A stretch of 41,792 bases of DNA from Candidatus Pelagibacter sp. (lineage in GTDB: Bacteria > Pseudomonadota > Alphaproteobacteria > Pelagibacterales > Pelagibacteraceae). The stretch is from positions 1-41,792 of the forward strand of contig JAOOLP010000007.1 of the NCBI GenBank assembly GCA_028408795.1. The letters are read 5' to 3'. The translations under genes and the position numbers were made by a program. The notes below the pieces were generated by a model. The model was given only the letters and a program-made list of their open reading frames with translations, was not told the origin of the DNA and made no database searches. This document shows positions 1 to 7,660 of the stretch, one piece after another (position 1 is the stretch's first letter; each line of letters starts with the position of its first letter).

Positions 1-767
1 ATAATTTTGATAGTTCTATTAACAATTGGAATAAGGACATTTTTTCCAACTAAATTAACATATCTTTTATCCTTCGGATTTACAGCAACCGCAGCATCTC
101 CCATCATTGTTTCTGGTCTGGTAGTGGCGATAGTGATTTTTTGATCTGAGTTCTCTATCGTATAATCAATGTAATATAATTGAGATTGAACATCTTTTTG
201 GTTTACTTCTAAGTCAGAAATAGCAGTTTGAAGTTTAGTATCCCAATTGACTAATTTTTTGTCTTTGTAAATTAACTTATTTTTATAAAGATCAACAAAA
301 ACTTTAATTACAGCTTTAGAGAGATCCTCGTCCATGGTGAACCTAGTTCTTGACCAATCGCACGAACAACCTAATTTCTTAAGTTGATCTAAAATTATTC
401 CACCAGACTCCTCTTTCCAATCCCATATTTTTTTAATAAATTTTTCTCTTCCTAAATCATTTTTTTTAATTCCTTCTTTTAATAGGTTGTTTTCAACAAC
501 TGCCTGTGTTGCAATACCAGCATGATCCGTTCCAGGTTGCCATAGAGTTTCAAGACCTTTCATTCTATTAAATCTAACTAGAAGATCTTGAAGACTATTA
601 TTTAAAGCATGACCCATATGTAATCTTCCAGTTACATTAGGGGGAGGTATTACTATAGAAAATTTTTTATTTAATTTGGTTTTTTTGGGTTTGAACAATC
701 CATTTTTTATCCAAAAATCTGAGATTTTCTTTTCTTCTTTTATATGGTTGTATTTTTTAAATTCCAT
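1..767 (-). CDS. valS: Valine--tRNA ligase, N-terminal part (cut by window edge)
   Basis: Class I aminoacyl-tRNA synthetase that charges tRNA-Val in the cytoplasm. Reading the minus strand from the ATG at 767 gives MEFKKYNHIKEEKKISDFW, then FSIVIPPPNVTGRLHMGHAL, which holds the HIGH-type ATP-binding motif (HMGH) in the arrangement typical of ValS. Next come LWQPGTDHAGIATQ and the start of the editing domain (TTRPETMMGDAAVAVNP). About 255 codons are present; the KMSKS part and the C-terminal coiled coil lie outside the window. The frame is open to base 1. Upstream sits an inverted repeat at 811-837 (listed separately). The family is clear from the motifs; IleS and LeuS are less likely because the PPPNVTGxLHxGHA context and the TTRPETM editing motif fit ValS best. 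Confidence 0.95.
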   Translation of the reverse strand, partial: MEFKKYNHIKEEKKISDFWIKNGLFKPKKTKLNKKFSIVIPPPNVTGRLHMGHALNNSLQDLLVRFNRMKGLETLWQPGTDHAGIATQAVVENNLLKEGIKKNDLGREKFIKKIWDWKEESGGIILDQLKKLGCSCDWSRTRFTMDEDLSKAVIKVFVDLYKNKLIYKDKKLVNWDTKLQTAISDLEVNQKDVQSQLYYIDYTIENSDQKITIATTRPETMMGDAAVAVNPKDKRYVNLVGKNVLIPIVNRTIKI

Positions 768-810
768 TTTATTTGATAAATTCAATAATTACTTTATATC
801 AAATGAGCAA

Positions 811-837
811 AAAGCTAAAAGGGATAGATTTAGCTTT
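811..837 (-). promoter_or_regulatory. Inverted repeat in the valS leader, possible attenuator hairpin
   Basis: Perfect 9-base arms AAAGCTAAA (811-819) and TTTAGCTTT (829-837) enclose a 9-base loop. Read on the minus strand (valS sense) the right arm runs into a T5 tract, and the hairpin lies about 44 bases before the valS ATG. The stem is A/T-rich with few G:C pairs, so terminator strength would be weak. It could be a leader hairpin, a weak attenuator or chance in A/T-rich DNA. No T-box features are visible. Confidence 0.3.
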
Positions 838-838
838 A

Positions 839-867
839 TTGAAGTGCCTAAATGATTTAAATACTTT
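839..867 (+). promoter_or_regulatory. Candidate sigma-70 promoter for tRNA-Cys
   Basis: TTGAAG at 839-844 and TACTTT at 862-867 are 17 bases apart. This places the transcript start near 874, a few bases before the tRNA-Cys at 882. The -35 is good and the -10 is mediocre. Assigned by eye only. Confidence 0.35.
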
Positions 868-881
868 TTAAGGTTATTTTA

Positions 882-955
882 GGCCACGTGGCGGAATGGT
901 TACGCAGAGGATTGCAAATCCTTTTATCCCAGTTCGATTCTGGGCGTGGCCTCCA
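882..955 (+). tRNA. tRNA-Cys (GCA)
   Basis: The cloverleaf has acceptor stem GGCCACG (882-888) pairing with CGTGGCC (945-951), an anticodon stem-loop GGATTGCAAATCC with anticodon GCA, and a T-arm with GTTCGATTC. The discriminator base is T952, as expected for cysteine tRNAs, and CCA is encoded at 953-955. Followed 46 bases later by tRNA-Asn on the same strand. Confidence 0.97.
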
Positions 956-1001
956 AAAAAATTAGTTGTTTTATTTATTAAAAAAAGTATGTTGATTTTA
1001 T

Positions 1002-1077
1002 TCCTCGGTAGCTCAGTTGGTAGAGCAGTTGACTGTTAATCAATTGGTCGCAGGTTCGAGTCCTGCCCGAGGAGCCA
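1002..1077 (+). tRNA. tRNA-Asn (GTT)
   Basis: Acceptor TCCTCGG (1002-1008) pairs with CCGAGGA (1067-1073), the discriminator is G1074 and CCA is encoded at 1075-1077. The D-arm reads AGCTCAGTTGGTAGAGC, the anticodon loop CTGTTAA carries GTT, and the T-loop has GGTTCGAGTCC. It may be cotranscribed with tRNA-Cys or use its own promoter (TTGTTT at 966, TATGTT at 988, 16-base spacer). It ends 8 bases before the stop codon of the convergent regulator gene. Confidence 0.97.
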
Positions 1078-1085
1078 AAAAATTA

Positions 1086-1460
1086 CTATCCAACTCTTTC
1101 GATTTTGCTAGTATTGGTTAAAATTTGTAGTATTTTTTCTTTTTGAGTTTTTGAAAGATTTGAAAAAGTTCTGCTTAAATAAGAATAATTTAAGTCTTCG
1201 TTTAATTCTCCAGACAAATCACTTCCGTTAATATCTTTAAATTCCCTATAATCTTCAAAAAAGTAAATAATAGGAACTTTTAAGAAAGCAGCTAATTGCA
1301 TTAATCTATTTGAACTTACGCCGTTAGTTCCTTTTTCATATTTTTGAATTTGTTGAAAAGTGACGTTAATTGCTTGTGCAACTTTAGTTTGTGTTAATCC
1401 AAGTGACAATCTTCTAATTCTTAATTTTTTTCCCAAATGTTTGTTAAAATTATCTTCCAC
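1086..1460 (-). CDS. XRE-family HTH transcriptional regulator
   Basis: 124-residue DNA-binding protein with an N-terminal Cro/C1-type helix-turn-helix at about residues 8-65. The recognition-helix region INVTFQQIQKYEKGTN is characteristic of a widespread alphaproteobacterial XRE subgroup that includes the PraR-like regulators. The C-terminal half is polar (NLSKTQKEKILQIL) and probably mediates dimerisation. The start is GTG at 1460, chosen because GGGAG lies a few bases upstream on the minus strand and the HTH begins right after; the ATG at 1479 is out of frame. Two direct repeats of GGTA(A)nGT lie 70-105 bases upstream and could be its own operator. The target genes are not evident from the sequence. 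It is convergent with the tRNA pair. Confidence 0.85.
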   Translation of the reverse strand: MEDNFNKHLGKKLRIRRLSLGLTQTKVAQAINVTFQQIQKYEKGTNGVSSNRLMQLAAFLKVPIIYFFEDYREFKDINGSDLSGELNEDLNYSYLSRTFSNLSKTQKEKILQILTNTSKIERVG

Positions 1461-1528
1461 CTGAACTCCCTTTTTTCATTAATACAACCCTAATTTTTTG
1501 TTTTTGGCAACAGTAAAAGTTCATTTCG

Positions 1529-1565
1529 GGTAAAAAAAAAGTACCTTTTTTTTGGTAAAAAAAGT
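1529..1565. repeat. Direct repeats upstream of the XRE regulator (possible operator)
   Basis: GGTAAAAAAAAAGT at 1529-1542 and GGTAAAAAAAGT at 1554-1565 are direct copies starting 25 bases apart. They sit between the regulator start (1460) and the end of the next gene upstream (1622). A site of this kind would suit autoregulation by the XRE protein. It could also be chance in poly-A sequence. Confidence 0.3.
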
Positions 1566-1621
1566 GAAAATTATTAAAAATTATGTTGACTCATGACCAA
1601 AAAACAGAACTTAAATTTCAA

Positions 1622-2302
1622 TTATTTATAAGTTTTAATCCTGTATTCCCAATAACCGGTTTTGTCGAATGCAGCTTTTACCCAGAGCATTGTGCTTTCA
1701 TCATACCAAATATCCGTATTTAACTTTTTTTTTTCAGGTAAAGACTCGTCTGAAGATTTAAAATTAAAATGTAGCGTGTTGAAAGTTTTATCTCCAATAG
1801 TTAGTTTTTCTTTACCTACAAAAGTTACTTTTTGTTCAATAATTCTTCCAGAAATCGCACTAATCTGTGCTTTAGCTTTCACTATTTCATGATTCCACCA
1901 TGTACCTATAATGTTTTCTTTACTAGTTTTGCCTTTATATGAAGATCCATCAACAATTAAGTCTTTATTGCTATCAACGCTTATATAAACGTACTTTTCT
2001 TTCTTGTTTTGGTTAGTATTTGAGGAAAAACTAAAAAATTCATCTTTTTTATATACCTCTTCACTTTCAGCGTAATATCTATACAAATCTACACCTAACT
2101 TTGTTATTTTAAATTTTACCTCACTTTTAACATTAAGAGTTTCTCCTTTTCTTACAAAATCGTATTTGTGATATCCAATTAATTTATTGTTTCTAAATAA
2201 TTCATATTCTAAATAATTAAAATTTACATAATGATTTACGTGTGAAATAACCGGGATTTCTAATAAGAATAAAATTATAATTGAAAGAATTAACTTTTTC
2301 AT
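1622..2302 (-). CDS. Secreted protein of unknown function (DUF6134/DUF3108-like)
   Basis: 226 residues with a clear Sec signal: MKK followed by a hydrophobic stretch (about residues 4-20). The mature part is rich in beta-strand patterns: an N-terminal YELFRNNKLIGYHKYDF strand pair, a middle VYISVDSNKDLIVDG, and a C-terminal WYDESTMLWVKAAFDKTGYWEYRIK ending. This layout resembles DUF6134/DUF3108-type periplasmic beta-rich proteins of Proteobacteria. That likeness is by eye and the function is not known. The start at 2302 is fixed by the signal peptide. It is divergent from cysK with only 12 bases between the ATGs. A CATAAT at 2312-2317 would act as a -10 box and start the transcript about 3 bases before the ATG. 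Confidence 0.75.
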   Translation of the reverse strand: MKKLILSIIILFLLEIPVISHVNHYVNFNYLEYELFRNNKLIGYHKYDFVRKGETLNVKSEVKFKITKLGVDLYRYYAESEEVYKKDEFFSFSSNTNQNKKEKYVYISVDSNKDLIVDGSSYKGKTSKENIIGTWWNHEIVKAKAQISAISGRIIEQKVTFVGKEKLTIGDKTFNTLHFNFKSSDESLPEKKKLNTDIWYDESTMLWVKAAFDKTGYWEYRIKTYK

Positions 2303-2317
2303 ATATTTTTGATTATG
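2281..2317. promoter_or_regulatory. Face-to-face promoters in the 12-base divergent gap
   Basis: For cysK (plus), TTGAAA at 2281-2286 and TATTTT at 2304-2309 with a 17-base spacer predict a start at or next to the ATG at 2315. For the secreted protein gene (minus), CATAAT (ATTATG at 2312-2317) with a weak GTGAAA (2334-2339) predicts a start near 2305. The two -10 boxes almost touch, so RNA polymerase could occupy only one promoter at a time. Assigned by eye. Confidence 0.4.
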
Positions 2318-3310
2318 GAAAATAACAATATTATTTCACGTATTGGAAATACACCATTAGTTAGACTAAAACAAGCCTCAGATTTGACAGGTTGCGATAT
2401 TTATGGGAAGGCTGAGTACTTTAACCCTGGAGAATCTGTTAAAGATAGAGCTGCACTTTATATGGTTCAAGATGCTATTAAAAAGAAACTTATAAAATCT
2501 GGTGGCACTGTTGTGGAAGGTACGGCTGGAAACACTGGGATAGGATTAGCGATTGTTTGTAAAGAATATGGTTTAAAATTAAAGATAGTTATACCTAAAA
2601 CACAGTCCATTGAAAAAAAAGATACTTTAAGAAAATTGGGTGCTGAATTGATAGAAGTAGAAGCCTTGCCTTATTCAAACCCACTTAATTATATTAAACA
2701 ATCAAAAAAAATTGCTGAGGATTTAAATAAAAAAGATAAAAATGGAGTTTTTTGGGCTAATCAATTTGATAATATTGTAAATTCTGAAGCACATATTAAA
2801 ACTACAGCTGAAGAAATTTGGAGTCAAACAGCAGGAAAAGTTGATGGTTTTACTTGTTCCGTAGGAACAGGTGGAACGTTATCAGGGGTATCAATAGGGC
2901 TCAAAACTAAAAATAAGAATATCAAAATAGCCTTGTCAGATCCTATGGGTTCTTCGTTGTACTCTTATATTAAAAACAATAAATTAGAAAGCACTGGCAA
3001 CTCAATAACCGAGGGTATTGGTACTGGAAGAATAACAAAAAATTTTGAGAAAGCTATAATAGATGATGCATTTCAAACTCATGATACTGAAGCATTAAAT
3101 CTGGTTTATGATTTAATAAAAAAACAAAAAATAATTTTAGGCGGTTCATCTGGTATCAATATTGCAGGAGCTATAAAATTGGCAAAAAAAATGGGCCCTG
3201 GAAAAACCATAGTTACAATACTTTGCGATCACGGAAAAAGATATGCGAGTAAGATTTTTAATAAAGAATTTTTAAAAAGCAAAAATCTTCCAATCCCTGA
3301 TTGGCTATAA
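2315..3310 (+). CDS. cysK: Cysteine synthase (O-acetylserine sulfhydrylase)
   Basis: PLP enzyme making L-cysteine from O-acetylserine and sulfide in the cytoplasm. With the ATG at 2315 it has 331 residues; a TTG two codons upstream (2309) is possible but less likely. Visible motifs: [12 protein letters not shown] at the N-terminus, the PLP lysine K43 in [11 protein letters not shown], the substrate loop [12 protein letters not shown], and the phosphate-binding GTGGTLSG. These are all in the usual order for fold-type II beta-substituting enzymes. CysK and CysM cannot be fully separated by eye, and the C-terminal ending IPDWL is also found in CysK-like proteins annotated as cysteine synthase A. 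It overlaps the stop codon of convergent aapP by 6 bases. Confidence 0.92.
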   Translation: MENNNIISRIGNTPLVRLKQASDLTGCDIYGKAEYFNPGESVKDRAALYMVQDAIKKKLIKSGGTVVEGTAGNTGIGLAIVCKEYGLKLKIVIPKTQSIEKKDTLRKLGAELIEVEALPYSNPLNYIKQSKKIAEDLNKKDKNGVFWANQFDNIVNSEAHIKTTAEEIWSQTAGKVDGFTCSVGTGGTLSGVSIGLKTKNKNIKIALSDPMGSSLYSYIKNNKLESTGNSITEGIGTGRITKNFEKAIIDDAFQTHDTEALNLVYDLIKKQKIILGGSSGINIAGAIKLAKKMGPGKTIVTILCDHGKRYASKIFNKEFLKSKNLPIPDWL

Positions 3311-4036
3311 AATTTGACTTAAAAAGAGTTTAGTTCTGTCAGATTTTGGGTTGTCGAAAAAATCTTTTGTCTTAGCTTTTTCTACAATTCTGCCTTCATC
3401 CATAAAAATCATATTATCAGCAACCTCCTTAGCAAACCCCATCTCGTGCGTAACAACTATCATGGTCATACCAGCTTTAGCTAAATCTACCATTGCATCT
3501 AAAACTTCTTTTATCATCTCAGGGTCTAATGCTGAAGTTGGCTCATCAAATAACATAATTTTAGGTTCCATACACAAAGCTCTTGCAAGCGCTGATCTTT
3601 GTTGTTGACCACCTGAAAGCTGTCCGGGAAATTTTTTTGCTTGATCAGCTATTTGAACTCTTTCTAAATTTTTCATCGCAATTTCCTCTGCTTGTTTTTT
3701 TGGCATCTTTTTGACCCAAATAGGAGCCAATGTGCAATTATCTAAAATCGATAAATGCGGAAATAGATTGAATTGTTGAAAAACCATTCCAACTTCAGCT
3801 CTTATTTTTTCTATATCTCTAGTATTTTCAGAAATCTCTTTTCCATCGACAATTATTTGACCTTCTTGATGTTCTTCTAATCTGTTAATGCATCTTATTA
3901 ATGTAGATTTTCCTGATCCAGAAGGACCACAAATTACAATTTTTTCTTGCTGATTTACCTCTAAACTTACATCCTTTAAAGCTTGAAATTTATCAAACCA
4001 TTTGTTGACATTTTTTAATTCAATTATTTTACTCAT
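3305..4036 (-). CDS. aapP: General L-amino acid ABC transporter, ATP-binding protein
   Basis: 243-residue ATPase of the polar amino acid uptake family, driving import through AapQ/AapM. Walker A is GPSGSGKST (residues 37-45), the Q-loop is FQQFN, the signature [15 protein letters not shown] is intact, Walker B is IMLFDEP and the switch histidine sits in VVTHEMGFA. Length and the ending [11 protein letters not shown] are typical of AapP/BztD/GlnQ-type subunits. It is the last gene of the aapJQMP operon, 3 bases after aapM. Its stop overlaps the 3' end of the convergent cysK gene. The substrate range is inferred from the operon type. Confidence 0.95.
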   Translation of the reverse strand: MSKIIELKNVNKWFDKFQALKDVSLEVNQQEKIVICGPSGSGKSTLIRCINRLEEHQEGQIIVDGKEISENTRDIEKIRAEVGMVFQQFNLFPHLSILDNCTLAPIWVKKMPKKQAEEIAMKNLERVQIADQAKKFPGQLSGGQQQRSALARALCMEPKIMLFDEPTSALDPEMIKEVLDAMVDLAKAGMTMIVVTHEMGFAKEVADNMIFMDEGRIVEKAKTKDFFDNPKSDRTKLFLSQIL

Positions 4037-4039
4037 ATA

Positions 4040-5296
4040 TTATCTTTCAGTGCTTAATTTCTTTTCTAAATTTTGACTATATCTACTCATAGCATAACAA
4101 ATAACCCAGAAAACTAAACCTGCAAATACGTAGCCTTCCATGGCCATTCCTAACCATTTTGGATTAGTTTTTGCTAAATTTACCATTCCTGCTAACTCTA
4201 ATAATCCCACAACAAAGATTAGAGGTGTATCTTTTACTAAAGCTAAAAAGGTGTTTGCTATTCCTGGTATCACCAATTTTAAAGCTTGAGGCAAAATAAT
4301 AAGAAAATGCATTCTCCAATATCCCATTCCTAGTGATTTTGCTGCCTCGTATTGCCCTTTAGGAAGAGCTTGCAAGCCCCCTCTAATTACTTCAGCCATA
4401 TAGGCTGCTTCAAATAGAGTTATAGCTATTAATACTCTAATTAATTTGTCAACATAAGTTCCATCAGGTAAAAACATAGGAAACATTACTGCTGACATAA
4501 ACAATACAGTAATCAATGGTACCCCTCGCCATAACTCAATAAAACCAATTGAAGTATATCGAATAGCAGGTAAACTTGATCGTCTACCAAGAGCTAAAAA
4601 CATTCCTACTGGGAAACACAATATTAATGCAAAAGCTGACACAATAAATGTCAATGATAAACCTCCCCAGGCTCCTGTTTCAACGTATTTTAGGCCAAAT
4701 TCTCCACCTGAAATAAGCTTTAACCCGATAATCGGATAAACAAAAATCAAAAAAATTAAAAAATATTTTTTTAATTTAGTAGGGACAAAGAACGATGCTC
4801 CTACCAAAACAAATAACATTATAAAGGCTGAGTTAATGCGCCACTGCTCAGTATCTGGATACATTCCATAAACAAATCTATTAAACCAAACTTTTACAAA
4901 AACCCAGCAAGCACCACTACCAGTGCAATCCTCTTTTGTATTCCCTATAAAATTTGCGTCGAAAAAGAACCAATTTAAAATAGGTGGAATATATTTTATT
5001 AGTGCAAAAATTACTATTAAACTTAAAATAGCATTAAAGTTATTTGAATTAAAATTAGTATTAATCTTGTCTAACAGTTTATTGCCACTGAATTCAATTC
5101 TAATTAGATATAATCCTATAGTTCCAATAATTAATGGTGCAAAATAACTTATTTTACTGGGCAAAAAACTAGTGAAATTAACGTTTAAAAAAGTATTTCC
5201 TAAAACGTCAATAAAACTAATAAAAATTAAGAAACTACCTGTTGTTACAAAACTTGTTAAATTTTCTTTAGTTGGCTTTATTAAAATATTTCTCAT
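4040..5296 (-). CDS. aapM: General L-amino acid ABC transporter, permease AapM
   Basis: 418-residue inner-membrane permease with about eight to nine hydrophobic segments. The transport domain is in the C-terminal half and contains an EAA loop (GQYEAAKSLGMGYWRMHF...LPQALKLVIP) that docks on AapP. The N-terminal extension and the periplasmic stretch with two cysteines (DCTGSGACWVFVKVW) are typical for AapM/BztC, in contrast to the shorter HisM-type permeases. Its start overlaps the aapQ stop by one base (TAATG), which suggests translational coupling. Confidence 0.94.
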   Translation of the reverse strand: MRNILIKPTKENLTSFVTTGSFLIFISFIDVLGNTFLNVNFTSFLPSKISYFAPLIIGTIGLYLIRIEFSGNKLLDKINTNFNSNNFNAILSLIVIFALIKYIPPILNWFFFDANFIGNTKEDCTGSGACWVFVKVWFNRFVYGMYPDTEQWRINSAFIMLFVLVGASFFVPTKLKKYFLIFLIFVYPIIGLKLISGGEFGLKYVETGAWGGLSLTFIVSAFALILCFPVGMFLALGRRSSLPAIRYTSIGFIELWRGVPLITVLFMSAVMFPMFLPDGTYVDKLIRVLIAITLFEAAYMAEVIRGGLQALPKGQYEAAKSLGMGYWRMHFLIILPQALKLVIPGIANTFLALVKDTPLIFVVGLLELAGMVNLAKTNPKWLGMAMEGYVFAGLVFWVICYAMSRYSQNLEKKLSTER

Positions 5297-6474
5297 TATT
5301 TTTCCTTAATAGCCATTTTTTTATTATACCAATTCATAAAGACTGAAATTGATAAGCTTAGAGATAAGTATGTAAGCATTGTTATTGAAATGATTTCAAT
5401 AGCTCTTCCTGTTTGCATTAAAGCAGTTCCAGCAAAAACTAATACTATGTCGGGATAAGCTATAGCTGCGGCTAATGATGAATTTTTTGTTAAATTTAAA
5501 TACTGATTAGTTGTTGGAGGAATAATTATTCTTAATGCTTGAGGCATAACTACTAACTTTAAAATTTGCCCTTTTGTTAAACCAATAGATGCTGCAGCTT
5601 CTTTTTGACCTTTATTAACTCCAAGTATACCTGCTCTAACATTCTCCGCAATAAAAGTGGCAGTATACATTGATAAAGCTAAAGCAAGAGAAATTAGCTC
5701 AGGTATAATACTAACTCCGTCCTTATAAACATAAACAGTTTTAGAAAGTTGTTCTAATTTAGGAATTTCAAATGACAAACTTACTCCACCAATTAAAAAA
5801 GTAAGTAATGGCAGAATTATTAGTAAACTAAGAGATATGTAAAGAGTTGGTAATTGCTTTCCAAATTCATCTCTTTGTTGTCTCGCATATTTTGAAACAA
5901 AAATTATTAAAATAATCGCAAAAATAATTGAATAAAGGAATACTGAAAAATTTGTCCAAATGAACCTTGGAACATACCACCCTTTTACATTTAAAAAACT
6001 GATGTCGTAAAAGTTGATAGAGTCTACTGTCAAGGGTAAAGCTCTTAAAGCTGCAAAATACCAAAAGAAAATTTGTAATATTAGAGGAATATTTCTAAAT
6101 ATCTCAACATACCATTCAGCAGCTTTGGCAATTAGGTAATTCTGTGACAGTCTTCCTATACCAACTGTCACTCCAAGTATTGTTGCAAAAAATATTCCAA
6201 TTGCTGAAACTAAAATAGTATTTAATAAACCAACTAAAAAGGCTCTAGCGTAAGAGTGAGATCCATCGTAATCAATTAATGAAAAAGTAATATCAAATGA
6301 CGACTCTTGAGAAAGAAAACCAAAACCAAAGGAAATTCCTCTATTTCCCATGTTGCTTTGAGCGTTTATTGTAAAATAAATTACTACTAAAATTAACAGT
6401 AAAACTGTTAATATTTGAGGTATTAAATCCTTGTTTTTATTGCTTAAATTAAGTTTGAAATTTTTTAAATTCAT
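5296..6474 (-). CDS. aapQ: General L-amino acid ABC transporter, permease AapQ
   Basis: 392-residue inner-membrane permease and partner of AapM. There is an N-terminal membrane segment (residues about 17-38), then a split transport domain: ARAFLVGLLNTILVSAIGI before, and an EAA loop (GQKEAAASIGLTKGQILKLV, then MPQALRIIIPP) after, a long central insertion. This insertion is normal for AapQ/BztB. The gene follows the intrinsic terminator behind aapJ, so its expression should depend on read-through and be lower than that of aapJ. Confidence 0.94.
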   Translation of the reverse strand: MNLKNFKLNLSNKNKDLIPQILTVLLLILVVIYFTINAQSNMGNRGISFGFGFLSQESSFDITFSLIDYDGSHSYARAFLVGLLNTILVSAIGIFFATILGVTVGIGRLSQNYLIAKAAEWYVEIFRNIPLILQIFFWYFAALRALPLTVDSINFYDISFLNVKGWYVPRFIWTNFSVFLYSIIFAIILIIFVSKYARQQRDEFGKQLPTLYISLSLLIILPLLTFLIGGVSLSFEIPKLEQLSKTVYVYKDGVSIIPELISLALALSMYTATFIAENVRAGILGVNKGQKEAAASIGLTKGQILKLVVMPQALRIIIPPTTNQYLNLTKNSSLAAAIAYPDIVLVFAGTALMQTGRAIEIISITMLTYLSLSLSISVFMNWYNKKMAIKEK

Positions 6475-6498
6475 TTAACGAGGAATATAGTTGAGAAT

Positions 6499-6531
6499 AA
6501 AAAAAAGGGCCAGATAAATCCAGCCCTTTTT
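6499..6531 (-). terminator. Operon-internal intrinsic terminator between aapJ and aapQ
   Basis: On the minus strand a stem AAAAAGGGC/GCCCTTTTT, extended by wobble and G:C pairs to a short loop, ends in a run of T residues. It starts 15 bases past the aapJ stop codon. In binding-protein transporters such structures usually lower expression of the membrane genes relative to the abundant binding protein, or protect the 3' end of the binding-protein mRNA. Confidence 0.85.
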
Positions 6532-6545
6532 AATTTTTTTAGCAA

Positions 6546-7592
6546 TTATCTCGCTGGTGGTACGTAAAGTATTCCACCTTTAGTCCATAATTCATTTGGA
6601 CCTCTATTTGGTAAAATGTTCGTGTCAGCTATATGTTTTTTGTAGCTTTCACCGTAATTACCAACTTGCTCAATAATTCTTAAGCTCCATTCATTGTCAA
6701 GACCAAATGCAGCACCTAATTCACCTTCAGCACCAACTAATCTCTTAATAGCTGGATTATCTGAATCTTTTAGGCTTGAAGCGTTTGATGAATTAACACC
6801 ATATTCTTCTGCTTCGATCATTGTGTTTAGAGACCATCTAACAATATCTTCCCACACTGAGTCACCTTGTCTAACAACAGGCCCTAGTGGTTCTTTAGAA
6901 ATTGTTTCTGGCAATACTTTGTGATCATCCGGTGCACTCAATTTTGTTCTTTGAGCAGCTAATCCTGATTTATCAGTTGTATAAGTATCACATCTTCCTG
7001 CATCATAAGCTTGAACAACTTCGTCTGCTTTTTCAAACGCGATTGGTTCATACTTTATGTTTTTTGAATTAAAGAAGTCTCTCATGTTAAGCTCAGTAGT
7101 TGTTCCTGTGTTTGTACAAGCAGAAATACCGTCTCTGAAATCATTAACGGAATTAATTCCTGAGTTTTTTCTTACCATGAAACCTTGTCCATCATAGAAG
7201 TTTACACCAACGAATGTTAATCCAATGTCAGCATCTCTTGATAATGTCCAAGTTGTGTTACGTGCAAGTACATCGATTTCACCTGAAGTTAATGCAGTAA
7301 ATCTTTCTTTTGCACTTAATGGAGTATATTTAACTTTGTCAGCATCGCCTAACACTGCAGCTGCTACAGCTCTACATACATCCACATCTATACCGGTCCA
7401 GTTTCCTGCTTCATCAGCATTCGAAAACCCTGGAAGTCCTTGTGAAACTCCACATTTTACAAAACCAGCTTTCTTAGTGTTGTCTAAAGTTTTAGATTTT
7501 TTTGATCCAGATCCTCCGCCACCTTGGCCGCAAGCCACAAGCAAAGAAGATGCAAGAACAACTAAAATCCAAGTTCTAATTGATTTAATCAT
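6546..7592 (-). CDS. aapJ: General L-amino acid ABC transporter, substrate-binding (lipo)protein
   Basis: 348-residue binding protein that captures amino acids outside the inner membrane for AapQMP. The N-terminus has a hydrophobic signal ending in LLVACGQ, a good lipobox with C21, followed by a Gly/Ser/Lys linker (GGGGSGSKKSK) before the folded domain. The bilobed SBP_bac_3 domain shows VKCGVSQGLPGFS, DVCRAVAAAVLGD, RFTALTSGEIDVLARNTTWT and VVRQGDSVW, all typical for AapJ/BztA. C21 fits a lipid anchor rather than a freely soluble protein. A promoter (TTGAAC-N17-CATAAT) and two palindromes lie upstream, and AGAGGA precedes the ATG by about 11 bases. Confidence 0.95.
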   Translation of the reverse strand: MIKSIRTWILVVLASSLLVACGQGGGGSGSKKSKTLDNTKKAGFVKCGVSQGLPGFSNADEAGNWTGIDVDVCRAVAAAVLGDADKVKYTPLSAKERFTALTSGEIDVLARNTTWTLSRDADIGLTFVGVNFYDGQGFMVRKNSGINSVNDFRDGISACTNTGTTTELNMRDFFNSKNIKYEPIAFEKADEVVQAYDAGRCDTYTTDKSGLAAQRTKLSAPDDHKVLPETISKEPLGPVVRQGDSVWEDIVRWSLNTMIEAEEYGVNSSNASSLKDSDNPAIKRLVGAEGELGAAFGLDNEWSLRIIEQVGNYGESYKKHIADTNILPNRGPNELWTKGGILYVPPAR

Positions 7593-7620
7593 AATTTATG
7601 ATTTCCTCTCTTTTATCTTA

Positions 7621-7654
7621 TTGTTAACAATATTTTTGAAAATTATTTTCAAAA
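7621..7654. promoter_or_regulatory. Two palindromes downstream of the aapJ promoter
   Basis: A 10-base perfect inverted repeat TTTTGAAAAT (7634-7643) / ATTTTCAAAA (7645-7654) surrounds one central base. A second perfect palindrome TTGTTAACAA occupies 7621-7630. The first begins at the predicted transcript start of aapJ, so it could be a repressor operator or a hairpin at the 5' end of the mRNA. The binding protein is unknown. Confidence 0.45.
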
Positions 7655-7660
7655 CAATTT

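Noticed and set aside
882..1077. tRNA pair as an integration site for a mobile element
   Set aside because: No integrase, no repeated tRNA 3' fragment and no foreign composition nearby; the flanking genes are ordinary core genes.
2309..2314. TTG start giving cysK two extra residues
   Set aside because: The ATG at 2315 is stronger and gives a normal N-terminus.
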